From Bidens hawaiensis (taxonomy: Eukaryota > Streptophyta > Magnoliopsida > Asterales > Asteraceae): 64,000 nucleotides of DNA. A model generated the notes under the pieces. The model saw only the letters and a program-made list of their open reading frames with translations, was not told the origin of the DNA and did no database searches. A program made the position numbers and the translations under genes. Where the stretch lies: the NCBI GenBank assembly GCA_021521415.1, contig JAIQDT010001741.1:124001-188000 (forward strand). The letters run 5' to 3'. This document shows, piece after piece, positions 10,499 through 21,143 of this stretch (its first letter is position 1; every line of letters starts with the position of its first letter).

Positions 10499-11353
10499 GA
10501 GGCGGTAGAGTTATATGCTGCAAGTATTGGGAAACCACCATGGTCTCAGCTGGTAGTGAGGTTGCCTGACACTATTGATTCAAAGTTGAGACCATCGTTG
10601 GAGAGTCCGCCGGCTGTTGTGCTGAAGGAGCTCCCGAGACACCTTAAATATGTGTTCTTGGGAGAAATAGACTTTACCGGCCATCATCGCTGCAGATTTG
10701 GAAGAGGATCAAGAGAAGGCGTTGGTGGAAGTCTTGAGAGAGCATAAGGCAGCGATTGGTTGGACGATAGTAGATTTGAGAGGGATTAGCCCATCCATTG
10801 TCATGCACAAGATCATCACCGGTCCCGAGGCAAAACCCCCTCATAACGCACATAGAAGGTTGAATCCAAACATGCGAGAGGTAGTGAAGAAGGAAGTTTT
10901 GAAGTGGTTGGACGCAGGCATCATCTTCCTGATTTCAGATAGCACATGGGTAAGGCCAACATAAACGGTGTCGAAGAAGGCGGGTATTCAGATTACCTGT
11001 AACGAGAAAGGTGAGGAAATTGCCACCCGACCGGTAACAGTGTGGCGAATTTGTGTTGATTATAGAAAGTTGAATGCGGCAACATCCAAAGACCATTTTC
11101 CTTTGCCGTTCATTGACCAAATCATCGAGAAACTGGCAGGTCAGAAATTTTATTGCTTTCTAGATGGCTATTCGGGGTACAATTAGATTGCTATCCATCC
11201 CGATGACCAACATAAGACCACTTTCACGTGTCCATATGGAACTTTCGCATTTAGGTGAATACCTTTTGGTTTGTTTAATGCCCCGGCCACCTCAAAGGTG
11301 TATGATGAGTATCTTTTTAGATATGGTCGGGGATTCACTTGAAATTTTTGATG
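10499..11353 (+). pseudogene. Athila-1 reverse transcriptase, N-terminal half only
   Basis: Contains IVDLRGISPSIVMHKI, DAGIIFLISDSTWV, VCVDY-like RICVDYRKLNAATSKDHFP and a decayed YCFLDGYSGYN palm strand. It ends at 11353 exactly where the minus-strand LTR starts, just before the expected FMDD catalytic motif. There are stops at about 10962, 11185 and 11257. The rest of RT, RNase H and most of integrase are absent from the element. Confidence 0.8.
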
Positions 11354-13037
11354 TGCTAAAAGTAGTTTTAAATTTATTAACTAAAATTACGCTAATCTAG
11401 ACACTAAGTAATAATTCTAGACTCTTAACTCGACTAAAACTACTAATCGGCAAGTGAACCGGTCAACTCTAGTACAGCTAAGTAAGTCCGGATATCGAAC
11501 CCACAGGACTCTTTAAATTACGTAAACTAGATAAATTAGACTTAACTACAGACATGACTATTTGTTTATCATTTTAAGGGGGGATTATTAATCAAAACTA
11601 ATTTTAAACTAATTAAGAAAAACTAATAAAATAAACACAAGATAATTATAGTGATTTGAAAACAGATGACGATGAAAAACCACCTATGCTAGAATCCCCA
11701 AAGTTTCAGTTATCAATTAATTGGTAAAAACTTTGTTATGGAACCGGGATCATAAAATAGACGGTTAAAAGAAAACCCGAACAAGACCCTTGACCATTCT
11801 CAAGAAGAAACCTATGGATCTCTATTAAGTTTTAATGCACACCAGTATTATAAATCAAGTTTCCTTACGGTCACCTAATTAATTATGATTTAGTTCCTTT
11901 ATACGAAATCCTACCTTATAGTGCGGAAGTCAAAGACAATTTAATATATTTAATTGATTCAATAGACAACATTAAATAATCAAACCTAGACGGACTCCTT
12001 GCGAAGAATTAAATCTAGCAAGATTAAATAACAAATATCTATCAATAACCTAGCACCTTACAACTATTTAGGTTAGCGGCACACTTAGGTTTAATTAATT
12101 AATTATTATTATTCCTATGATCTTAATGCATATCAATCATAAAATAGTCAAAAACACAAAGTAGATGACCTAATAGCAATATATTATAATGACAAACAAT
12201 AATCAAGGCAACTATGGAATAATAACAATTAATTAAACAATCCTAAGCATCCATATGCCTCAATTTAATATGATTAAATCTTTTACTAAATCATAAAACC
12301 ATAACGATAGATAATCCGAAGTCAAAATCAAACATCAACAAAGGTTCATCATAACCTACGCAGTTTAAGGGTTTAACCAACAACCATACTCAAAACAAGA
12401 ATAAAATAAATTGGTTCAACTAGTTTCATAATAAAAATAATAAATTTAAACCAATGAAACCGTGCTTTAGATGAGTAGATGTGAACCCGAACGCCTTTAC
12501 TCGAATCAATCTTAAACTTCTTGCGGATGCTAATAGGTGGCGGTTTCCAGGAAAATAATAATAATATTGTAAAGTGGCGGATCCTTTTTGTCTTGTTATG
12601 CAAATCAACCGATTTCCTCATCAATTGCAAGAAAATCCCTAATGGGCCTCATGACATGTGTGTTCAATTATCAATGCTCTTTCTTTTTGATCCACTGATG
12701 GGCTGCGTATCATTATTAACGTGAAAGAATAATTAAATCCATATGCATTAGTTTCTTTTAAAACAAATTAATTCATCTAGAACTTCGCAATGCACAATTC
12801 GTTTTATGTGGTGGGATCTCAATAAAACTAAAAATCTTTCTTTTATTATAACTTTACTTAATGTATAAACATTATTTGGAATTTGAGTTGTTTAACATTT
12901 TAGCTCGTTAACTCCTAAAATTTTTAAAACCTCACATATTAACCATTCAGAATAATATTGAATAAAAACTTGACTTGAAAGTACTCAAAAGTGTAGAGAA
13001 TATTGATTTAATAATATGTATATTATAGAACACATCA
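11354..13037 (-). repeat. LTR (3' LTR) of the minus-strand nested element
   Basis: Minus strand starts TGATGTGTTCTATAATATAC and ends CTACTTTTAGCA, with CCTGTGGGTTCGATATCCGG near the 3' end, a pattern common at the end of such plant LTRs. Only one copy lies in the window, so the ends are inferred from the TG/CA motifs, the RT break and the adjacent purine tract. Confidence 0.65.
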
Positions 13038-13227
13038 AATATCCTCACACTTGAACCTTTTTCGTCCCTAAAAAAGTCTAATAGCAATGAGATCAGAATC
13101 GGAGAAATACGGTCTTAAAAGCATACTAGGTTATCTTAATATTTAGAACAACGCAAAAACTGCGATCACCGATATTGTTGTCCACTTAAACCCATGCCTT
13201 TGTCTTTACCGGGACAAGTAAGATCCA

Positions 13228-13228
<1 letters not shown>

Positions 13229-13290
<62 letters not shown>
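13229..13290. repeat. (ATT)n microsatellite
   Basis: About 20 uninterrupted ATT units, inside the 3' untranslated part of the minus-strand element. Confidence 0.95.
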
Positions 13291-13292
<2 letters not shown>

Positions 13293-13499
13293 ATCTAGTG
13301 GAACTCACAGTCAAGACCCGTTTTATTTTAGATTCTACCGGATCAAACCACCCCAACTTGACTTAAACCTCATAAATTGCGTATTAAAACGTTGCACATT
13401 TTTCATGAATAGCTAAGACGATCAACGATATTGTTTATCCACCTAAGTTTAAGCATCATAGTCTACCAAGCAGCCATTAGATACGATTATGGTTCAATT

Positions 13500-14240
13500 A
13501 TTCAACTAACTAGCTAGTGTTCCCCACTACATGACATACCCCCGTTATCAAGCAACACCCCAAAGTCCATCTCCATAGGTGAGTATGCGCGAATTCATCT
13601 GTAGGGCTTACATATGACGTATCCCGTGTGGTCCATTTCTTAATGTTAATGAGACGCGAGCACGGGGACCTTATATGACTAACAGCGTGTATGATCAAGT
13701 CAGTAGTGAATTGGTACTTTTTTAAAATACGTAGTGATCATGTTTAATGACTTATAATTTGGCAGATAAACTGCGGGTTTGCTCTTTTTAGGCTTTTTAA
13801 ATATCCATAAATCCACTTAAGAAACATGAATACCCAGATGAATAACTTCACATAGACCCATGGCCTCCGAACCACGGATCATCCAATCAATACAGGATTT
13901 AAGGCTATAAAACCATACACCTATCAAGTGTTAACCATTAAAACTAGAGTTGTAAGTTTTAAATTTATATCACCGGCTACACGACATACTCTAACGTTAA
14001 ATCTACCCAAGCATCGTATGATAACGTATTCAGATTTCTTTAAAATTCAAAATTTTCTACAATCAAACTAAAAATGAGGCTTGAGTATGGCCCGACCTTT
14101 CATCTGGTACTTTATACAGACTTAACATGTATCCCACTAAAAATCATATTTTTTCATTTAAAAACCAAACTATCAAACTGCCCTTTCATTCTCAAGGATG
14201 AGCCTACCGACACATCCCAAGTTAAGTGCATGTTCTTTAA
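13500..14240 (-). ncRNA. Conserved non-coding module, copy 1 (minus)
   Basis: Read on minus it aligns by eye with 27568-28290 and, over its second half, with the copia copy at 48230-48720. A stem is formed by 13661-13677 and 13611-13628 (CACGGGGACC side and ATCCCGTG side), with a loop carrying CTCGCGTCT and CATTAAGAAA. The block TTGCTTGATAACGGGGGTAT lies at 13536-13555 in reverse. It is non-coding in all frames. I call it an RNA element by inference from conservation; transcription is not shown. Confidence 0.5.
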
Positions 14241-14962
14241 TTATATCTTATTATTAGTAGTTTGAAAAACCAATTCCCGATAAGTATCATCATCTCCCAT
14301 TTAAATGTAAAATACCAATTTCAAAGGACATTTTTCAAAACATTTTTTTCATTTTATTTATTTATTTATTTTTATTTATATTTTTTAATTAAAAATTTTT
14401 AACTACGACTCAAATATCCTATCCCCATACTTAAATTTTGCATTGTCCTCAATGCAAGGATAAGGACTAAAAATAAAAATAAAGTCAAAATACAAAAAAA
14501 CTAAAAACCTAAAAATAAAAACGAAAATGAAAATAAACTAGCAAGATAGATAATGGAAAAGACTTAGCTGGTAATACGCGAATGAAAATTGATGCTAAAG
14601 TCTTCTTCCATGACTGCCCTCCAACTCCGAACGTACTCAGCAAACGGTGTCTCCTTCTTTCATACACGAACGGAAGCGGCACACACATCAAACAATATCT
14701 AAATATATTATCTTATCAACTTGATAGATATTAATCTTTCAAAGTATGTAGCTAGACCAACCAACCCAACCAATATATAATAAGAACAACAGTAGAAAAT
14801 AAATAAACATAAAAGTATACGGCTCCTGCTGCTTCATTCCCACACTTGAATTTTTCATTATACTTCAAGGGGATCTTCTATCTTACACTATCTTCCTTCA
14901 AAACTGTAAAAACTCAAAATCACAAAAACACAAAAACAAAGAAGAACTACCAAAAAACTACG
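14241..14962 (-). other. 3' untranslated stretch of the minus-strand element
   Basis: AT-rich, no convincing frame. On minus it contains TTGCATTGAGGACAATGC followed by AAGTATGGGGATAGG near 14450, the 'GAGGACAATG ... GTGGGGATG' signature seen after pol in Athila-like elements (compare 27389-27420 and 63580-63615). Confidence 0.55.
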
Positions 14963-15204
14963 TTAGTGACTCGATAAGTTATACGAACTCTGCGAAACTT
15001 TCCCACACTTGAACTTATCAAGAGGATTCTCTTTCACTTGGGCCCTATCTAACCCGATCAGTTCCACCCCGTACTTGTTAAACATCGAAATTTTCTCGGT
15101 GGAATTGAAAAATGATTTAAAAATTCTTAACGGGTCAGACCACCAAAATTTAAACTTACCTGGCATGAACCGGATGCATGACATGTATCGAGAAGACTGG
15201 TCGC
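14963..15204 (-). pseudogene. Integrase C-terminal remnant of the minus-strand element
   Basis: Minus-strand frame includes RFMPGKFKFWWSDPLRIFKS, which lines up with [17 protein letters not shown] of the Athila-2 integrase tail (around 62930). Upstream coding is lost at 15205. Later residues are degenerate, with a frameshift likely. It belongs to the element whose LTR ends at 11354. Confidence 0.6.
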
Positions 15205-15955
15205 TGTCACACCCCAACCTACGATGGAATATGCCGGGGCGCGACATAATTGTATCATAGCTCAAAAGACACTAAAGTAAATACACGTGTCAATATCTAA
15301 ATTATTTATTTCATATAATTCAAGTATGCAAAAACACAACATTGTCTCAAAATAAATAAACATTACACCTTAAATAAATAAGAACAAAATCCATCTTTAT
15401 TACTCATGCAACCTAAGGTCTAATCTACTCTTTAATCTCTTGCTTCATCCAATATAGCTACCTGCGCCTTGCGTGAAAATATATAGTTTGTTAACATAAA
15501 GTTGAGCAAGTAATCACGGTTTTTGAATACATATAATATTGAAAATGACAATTCCTTACGATAAATATGAACTACTACAACTTGCATAACAATAAATATA
15601 AAAGTTGTCTTTTCACTCGAATCACATAGATAACGAGCTACTTCGACGGCGCATGATCATACTAATGAGGATGAGGATGAGATACTAACCACCAAAACAT
15701 AAAATAAACACATAGGCACATTTGCACGTATAATTAATTGAGCAATATCATATAACGCAAATAATGGAATTGTAGTGAAATAAAATGATTGAGTTGTGAA
15801 CTCATAACGCCCCTAAAATATAAAACGGTAAAAAGGGGGATGTGAATTACTTACCTTTAGCGAGTAGATTAGTGAAGATGAAACGACAATAACAAGTAAA
15901 GTGAAAATGGTCGAGCTCCTCGATATGAGTAAAGGGCCTATTTGTTAACAATAAT
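15205..15955 (-). mobile_element. Truncated LTR, minus strand
   Basis: The minus strand ends GGTTGGGGTGTGACA at 15205. Internal features (GATATTGACAC..., TTTAGTGTCTTTTGAG, and CCCCTTTTTACCG near 15830) match the 3' third of the LTR-like block at 31046-32858, and more distantly family B. Its 5' part is missing; Tekay-like gag begins abruptly at about 15956. Confidence 0.55.
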
Positions 15956-15962
15956 ATTAATA

Positions 15963-16330
15963 AAGAAGTGCGGGAAACCGCACAAGGGGGGAATGTAAGA
16001 GTGGGTCTGGCTCCTGTTTTCGTTGTGATAAGGTTGGACACCCCTATTTCGAGTGTCCGACGTTGACTTGTTTCCGCTGTAAGGGTGCCGGTCACTTGGC
16101 ATCAAACTGTCCTACCAGTAAGGCAGGGGGGGTCCTGTCAGGGGACTTCCTCGAGGGGGAAGGTGGAAGAGAAGCCGAAGGCCAGGGCAGGGGCCTTCAA
16201 CATCTCCAACAGAAAGGCGAAGGATGATACGGATATTGTTTCAGGTACTTTTTCCTTATTTATCTTTTATTCTACCGTTATAATTTCTCATTCCTTTGGA
16301 ATCATATGTGATGATCATGTAGCTAAGTAG
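15963..16330 (+). pseudogene. gag: Tekay-like element: Gag C-terminus with two zinc knuckles
   Basis: The forward frame from about 15990 gives CFRCDKVGHPYFEC and then CFRCKGAGHLASNC, two tandem C-x2-C-x4-H-x4-C knuckles that bind RNA. The N-terminal Gag is missing because the LTR fragment ends at 15955. A basic tail (SRGKVEEKPKARAGAFNIS) leads toward protease. The run of G near 15985 probably caused one frame change. Confidence 0.75.
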
Positions 16331-16369
16331 TAGTATAATATTATCCCAGGTACCTTTTTACTTGATGAA

Positions 16370-16860
16370 TTACAGGCGTCGGTCTTATTTGATTTGGGTG
16401 CCAGTAGAAGTTTTGTGTCTACCGCTTTCTGTTCCTCGTTGAATAAATCACCCGAGTGTGTAGTCGATGTGTTTGAGGTTAAGGTCACCGTAGGAAAATC
16501 CGTTTCCGTGTCTAGGGCTATTCAGGGTTGTTCCATCGAGTTGTCTGGGTATAAATTTCCGGTGCGGTTGTACTTGATGCCGCTTGGTTGTTTCGATGTG
16601 GTGATCGGGATGGATTGGCTCGCGAGTGTTGATGCTCAGATCATTTGCGGTCAGAAACTTGTTCGTTTGAGGGCCCCGGATGGGACCCGAATTATGGTTT
16701 CAGTGATCGGAATGGTGCGATGCCACATATTATATCTATGCTTAAGGCGGGAAGGTTGATGCAGCGGGGTTGCAGGGTGTATCTAGCGTATGCTATAAAT
16801 ACGAAAACCGACGTGCGTACCGTCGGTGATGTTCCTATTGTTCGGGATTTCCTGGATGTA
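16370..16860 (+). pseudogene. Tekay-like aspartic protease
   Basis: Includes the active-site strand LFDLGASRSFVS (Asp at 16391-16393), a middle strand with VRLYLMPLGCFDVVIGMDWL and the expected length of about 120 residues. Gag-Pol maturation enzyme of chromoviruses. The frame shifts near 16660-16700, before the RT linker. Confidence 0.75.
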
Positions 16861-18250
16861 CTCCAGATGATTTGTCAGATGTGCCGCCGGATCGCGAGGT
16901 CGAGTTCCAGATAGACCTTATACCGGGCGTAAAACCCGTTGCTCGAGCCCCTTATCGTCTAACACCGAATGAAATGAAAGAACTTATGGCTCAATTGGAA
17001 GACTTGTTCGATAAGGGCTTCATTCGACCGAGCATCTCACCTCGGGGTGCCCCGGTCCTATTCCTTAAGAAGAAGGACGGTAGCATGCAGATGTGTATTG
17101 ACTACTGTGAATTGAATAAACTCACTGTGAAGAATCGGTACCCTCTACCAAGGATCGACGACTTATTTGATCAGCTCTAAAGAGCTAGTTGGTTCTCGAA
17201 GATCGACCTTAGGTCTGGGGATCATCAGTTGAAGATTCGGGAGGAAGATATCCCTAAGACTGCCTTCCGCACTCGTTATGGGCATTATGAATTCCTCGTG
17301 ATGTCTTTCGGTTTGAACAACGCACTGGCTGCGTTCATGGATCGTATGAACCGGGTGTGCAGGCTGATGCTCGATCGTTCGGTTATTGTGTTCATCGAGG
17401 ACATTCTTGTGTATTCCAAAAGTGAATCCGATCACGCCGGTCATCTCACGGAAGTTTTGGAAGCTCTGCGAAAGAACAAGTTGTATATGAAATTTTCTAA
17501 GTGTTCCTTTTGGTCATGTGAGGTTCAGTTATTGGGTCATGTTATTAACCCGAGTGGTATTTTGGTTGACCTTGCAAAGGTGGAAGCCGTAAACGAATGG
17601 GAATCTCTTAAGTCTCCATCCGAAATTCGTAGTTTTCCGGGCTTGGCGGGGTATTACCGCCGTTTCATTCCCGACTTTTCGAAAATTGCATCATCATTGA
17701 CCAAGTTGACTAAGAAGAGCGTTAAGTTTGTTTGGGGTACGGAGCAGGAGGAGGCTTTTCTCGAGTTGAAGAACAAGTTGACGCATGCCCCGATTCTAGC
17801 GTTACCCGATGGCAATGATGATCTGGTGGTTTATTCTGATGCCTCATATCAGGGGCATGGATGTGTTCTGATGCAGTGAAGTTGATTCATTGCTGATGCC
17901 TCACAGCAGTTAAAGCCTCATGAGGCGAATTATCCTACTCACGATTTGGAGCTGGCAGCGGTTGTGTTTGCGCTTAAGTTGTGGCGGCATTATCTGTACG
18001 GTGTTCCTTGCGTTATCTATACCGATCATAAGAGCTTGAAGTATTTCTTCGAACAAAAGGAACTGAATATGCGGTAGCGTCGATGGTTAGAGTTGATTAA
18101 GGATTATAATCTGGAGATTATGTACCATCCCGGTAAGGCTAACGTGGTAGCCGACGCGTTGAGCCAGAAGGAGAGACCGAAACCTATTCGTGTGAAATCT
18201 TATCAGCTTATTCTTAAACCCGATATTTTGAAACAAATAGCCAACATCCA
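16861..18250 (+). pseudogene. Tekay-like reverse transcriptase and RNase H (broken)
   Basis: RT begins with [19 protein letters not shown] and continues through [34 protein letters not shown] and the catalytic box. That box reads [10 protein letters not shown]: the first Asp of the DD pair is Glu (17397-17399), which should abolish polymerase activity. RNase H follows with [35 protein letters not shown] and [10 protein letters not shown]. Stops at 17178-17180 (CAA to TAA type), 17877-17879 and near 18076 interrupt the chain. Several are consistent with C-to-T decay of methylated DNA (inference). Confidence 0.85.
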
Positions 18251-19440
18251 GAATGAAGCTTTACAGGTAAAGTGGATTATGTCAGAGCGTATTTGTGGTC
18301 AAGAGAAATTGTTGGAAGACGTCGGTGATGGGGTGAAGTATAAGGATGGGCGTTTATGGGTACCGAGGTATGCGGGATTCAGAGGTAAAATTTTGGATGA
18401 AGAACACAAGTCGCGCTATTCCATTCACCCGGGCGCGACCAAGATGTACCAAGACCTAAAGAAGAATTATTGGTGGCCTGCGATGAAGTTTGAGGTGGAT
18501 CAATAAGTGAGAAAGTGTTTGACGTGTCTGCAAGTTAAGGCTGAGCATCAGAAGCCATTCGGGACACTTCAGCCCTTGGAAATACCTGAGTGGAAGTGGG
18601 AGCATCTTACGATGGATTTTGTGACTAAGCTGCCTCGTACTCCTAGGGGCGGTTATGACACCATTTGAGTAATCGTTGATAGAATGACCTAGAGCGCTCA
18701 TTTCTTGCCTATCCGAGAAACTTTTAATTCTGAGCAGCTGGCTAATGTATTTATTCGTGAGATCGTTTCTAGGCACGGGGTGCCGGTATCCATTGTTTCA
18801 GATAGAGACACGCGTTTTACCTCCAGGTTTTGGAAGAATTTTCATGAGGAGATGGATACCAAACTTCTCATCAGTATCGCTTATCACCCGCAGACGGATG
18901 GTCAGTTCGAGAGGACCATTCAGACTCTTGAGGATATGTTGCGAGCTTGCGTAATTGATTTTGGTGGTAGTTGGGATCTTCACGTACCGTTAGTCTAGTT
19001 CTCTTATAATAACAGTTATCACGCCATGATTGGTATGCCACCGTTTGAGATGTTGTATGGTAGGAGGTTTAGGACTCCAGTCTGTTGGGCTTCCATTGGT
19101 CAGAAACAGTTGGGTAGTTTGGAGGTGGTTGAGGCTACGACTGAGAAGCTCGATAAGATTAAGGCTTTTATGAAGGCCGCTCAGGATCGTCAAAAGTCCT
19201 ATGCGGATAAAAGGCAAAGACCTATTGTGTTTGAGGCTGGGGATCGGGTTATGTTGAAAGTTTCTCCTTGGAAGGGTATCATTCATTTTCGTAAGAGGGG
19301 GAAGCTTAGTCCGAGGTTCATTGGTCCGTTCCGTTTATTGTCCCGTGTTGGTGAAGTAGCGTATAGACTGGAGTTGCCCGATGAGCTCACGAGGATTCAT
19401 CCTACTTTCCACGTCCTATTTGAGGAAATGTTTAGCTGAT
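18251..19440 (+). pseudogene. Tekay-like integrase (broken)
   Basis: Zinc domain: histidines in HKSRYSIHPGATKMY, then [11 protein letters not shown]. Catalytic core: Asp in [13 protein letters not shown], Asp in IVSDRDTRFTSRFW and Glu in DGQFERTIQTLEDML, so all three acidic residues remain. The C-terminal GPF domain (PRFIGPFRLLSRVGEVAYRL) is present. Stops lie near 18504, 18667, 18691 and 18996. Integrase of this lineage directs insertion into heterochromatin through the following chromodomain. Confidence 0.85.
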
Positions 19441-19650
19441 GAGGAGGCCCATGTGCCTCTTGATGATATTGAACTTGATAGTAAATTGAACTACGTTGAA
19501 GAACCGATTGCTATAATTGATCGTCAGGAAAGGCGTTTGAGGAATAAGGTGGTTAGGTAGGTGACGATGCAGCGGAGGCACCATAGGGGCTCCGAGGCTA
19601 CTTGGGAGTCCAAAGACGAGATGATGAAACTCTATCCGCAGTTGTTCCTG
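19436..19650 (+). pseudogene. Chromodomain of the Tekay-like integrase
   Basis: After a frame change at 19436-19440 the sequence reads DDIELDSKLNYVEEPIAIID, then RRLRNKVVR, a stop, and GSEATWESKDEMMKLYPQLF. The order (VEEP-IID, basic strand, ATWE, YPxLF) is the usual chromodomain of Tekay/Del chromoviruses. One TAG at about 19558. Confidence 0.8.
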
Positions 19651-19681
19651 TCACATCGGGATTCGGGGACGAATCCCATTG

Positions 19682-19695
19682 TAAGGGGGTGGGCT
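19682..19695 (+). other. Polypurine tract of the Tekay-like element
   Basis: TAAGGGGGTGGGCT directly precedes the LTR start TGTAACACCC, as expected for plus-strand priming. Confidence 0.75.
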
Positions 19696-20368
19696 TGTAA
19701 CACCCGTTAATCTAGGTTCAAAGATTTAAAGCTTGTAAAGTATGTATAATTCTCGGGATTTAACCGACGTTTCTCGGAAGCCTTTACGTCATCCTGGTAC
19801 GTTTAATCGTTTAACTTTTCTTCCAAGTTGCCTTATTATTCAATTTAGAGGGGCTAGAATGAAATATTTTTATGTTATAACACTAATCACAAAACCCTAA
19901 CCCTCCTCCCCTCTCTAATCCCGATCGGCAGCTAGGAGCCCCCCCCCCCCCCAGCGATTTTCCTTTTTCCAGCCAAGTGTGGAGCATAAAACATCAATTA
20001 AAGGTTAGTACTACGATTCCCCAAGTCTTTTACACCTTAATTGACCCTTATATCACGTGTATTAATCGTTAAATTGCGTGTTGTAGGATTACCGGGTGGA
20101 TGTCAATCCTAACCTTTTCGGGACTCTTTTGGTTGAGGCTTTTGCACCAAAATACTCCTAGGTATGTCTAGTATATCATACTTAAAAATCATGTTCATTG
20201 GTGTTCGTTAGATTGGTGAACTAGTTGTAGTATGATTGTTAGTGTTCGGTTGACTAGAATTGTAGTTTGATGCATTTAACGCGAGGGTTGAAGTGATTAA
20301 CGACCAATTCAGCTCGGGGGAACTTGGTTTGATGTACGGGCTGTTGAAAAATCATTTTTATAAGTTAT
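19696..20368 (+). mobile_element. LTR family A, first 673 bp of the 3' LTR
   Basis: Starts TGTAACACCCGTTAATC and is collinear with the solo LTR on minus at 41181-43120, including a poly(C) run at 19939-19952. It stops at AAGTTAT (20368), where a pol segment is joined through shared TTATCAG. Confidence 0.8.
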
Positions 20369-20918
20369 CAGTTTATTCTTAAACCCGATATTTTGAAACA
20401 AATAGCCAACATCCAGAATGAAGCTTTACAGGTGGAGTGGATTATGTCAGAGCGTATTTGGGGTCAAGAGAAATTGTTGGAAGACGTCGGTGATGGGTTG
20501 AAGTATAAGGATGGGCGTTTATGGGTACCAAGGTATGCGGGATTCAGAGGTAAAATTTTGGATGAAGCACACAAGTCGCGCTATTCCATTCACCCGGGCG
20601 CGACCAAGATGTACTAAAACCTGAAGAAGAATTATTGGTGGCATGCGATGAAGTTTGAGGTGGCTCAGTAAGTGAGTAAGTGTTTGACGTGTCTGCAAGT
20701 TAAGGCCGAGCATCAGAAGCCGTTCGGGAAATTTCAGCCCTTGGAAATACCTGAGTGGAAGTGGGAGCATCTTACGATGGATTTTGTGACTAAGCTGCCT
20801 CGTACTCCTAGGGGCGGTTATGACACCATTTGGGTAATCGTTGATAGACTGACCTAGAGCGCTCATTTCTTGCCTATCCGAGAAACTTTTAATTCTGAGA
20901 AGCTGGCCAATGTATTTA
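20365..20918 (+). pseudogene. Duplicated integrase segment inside the LTR
   Basis: This 554-bp block repeats 18199-18752 almost exactly (same order, scattered substitutions), covering the integrase zinc domain and the start of the core. The left joint shares TTATCAG and the right joint shares ATTTA with the LTR. Some stops differ between copies (TGG intact here where 18667 has TGA), so the copy was made before part of the decay. It is not a separate element. Confidence 0.85.
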
Positions 20919-21143
20919 AAGCTTGTAAAGTATGTATAATTCTCGGGATTTAGCCGACGTTTCTCGGAAGCCTTTACGTCATCCCGGTACTTTTAATCGT
21001 TTAACTTTTCTTCCAAGTTGCCTTATTATTCAATTTAGAGGGGCTAGAATGAAATATTTTTATGTTATAACACTAATCACACAACCCTAACCCTCCTCCC
21101 TTCTCTAATCCCGATCGGCAGCTAGGAGCCCCCCCCCTCCCCG
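20914..21143 (+). mobile_element. LTR family A, second partial copy
   Basis: Repeats LTR positions corresponding to 19724-19950, with a few differences, and ends in the poly(C) run, where a family-B LTR on the other strand is joined. Confidence 0.8.

Larger units (their letters stand above)
11354..15204 (-). mobile_element. 3' part of an Athila-like element, minus strand, nested in Athila-1
   Basis: Read on minus: an integrase C-terminal remnant (15204-14963), a 3' untranslated region holding the conserved non-coding module, a polypurine-like AAGTGTGAGGATAT next to 13037, then a 1684-bp LTR ending at 11354. Its 5' part is missing, cut at 15205 by another LTR fragment. TGATG precedes the left end (11349-11353); no partner can be checked. 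Confidence 0.7.

Noticed and set aside
13229..13290. Functional role for the (ATT)n run
   Set aside because: Ordinary microsatellite; absent from the other copies of the same region.
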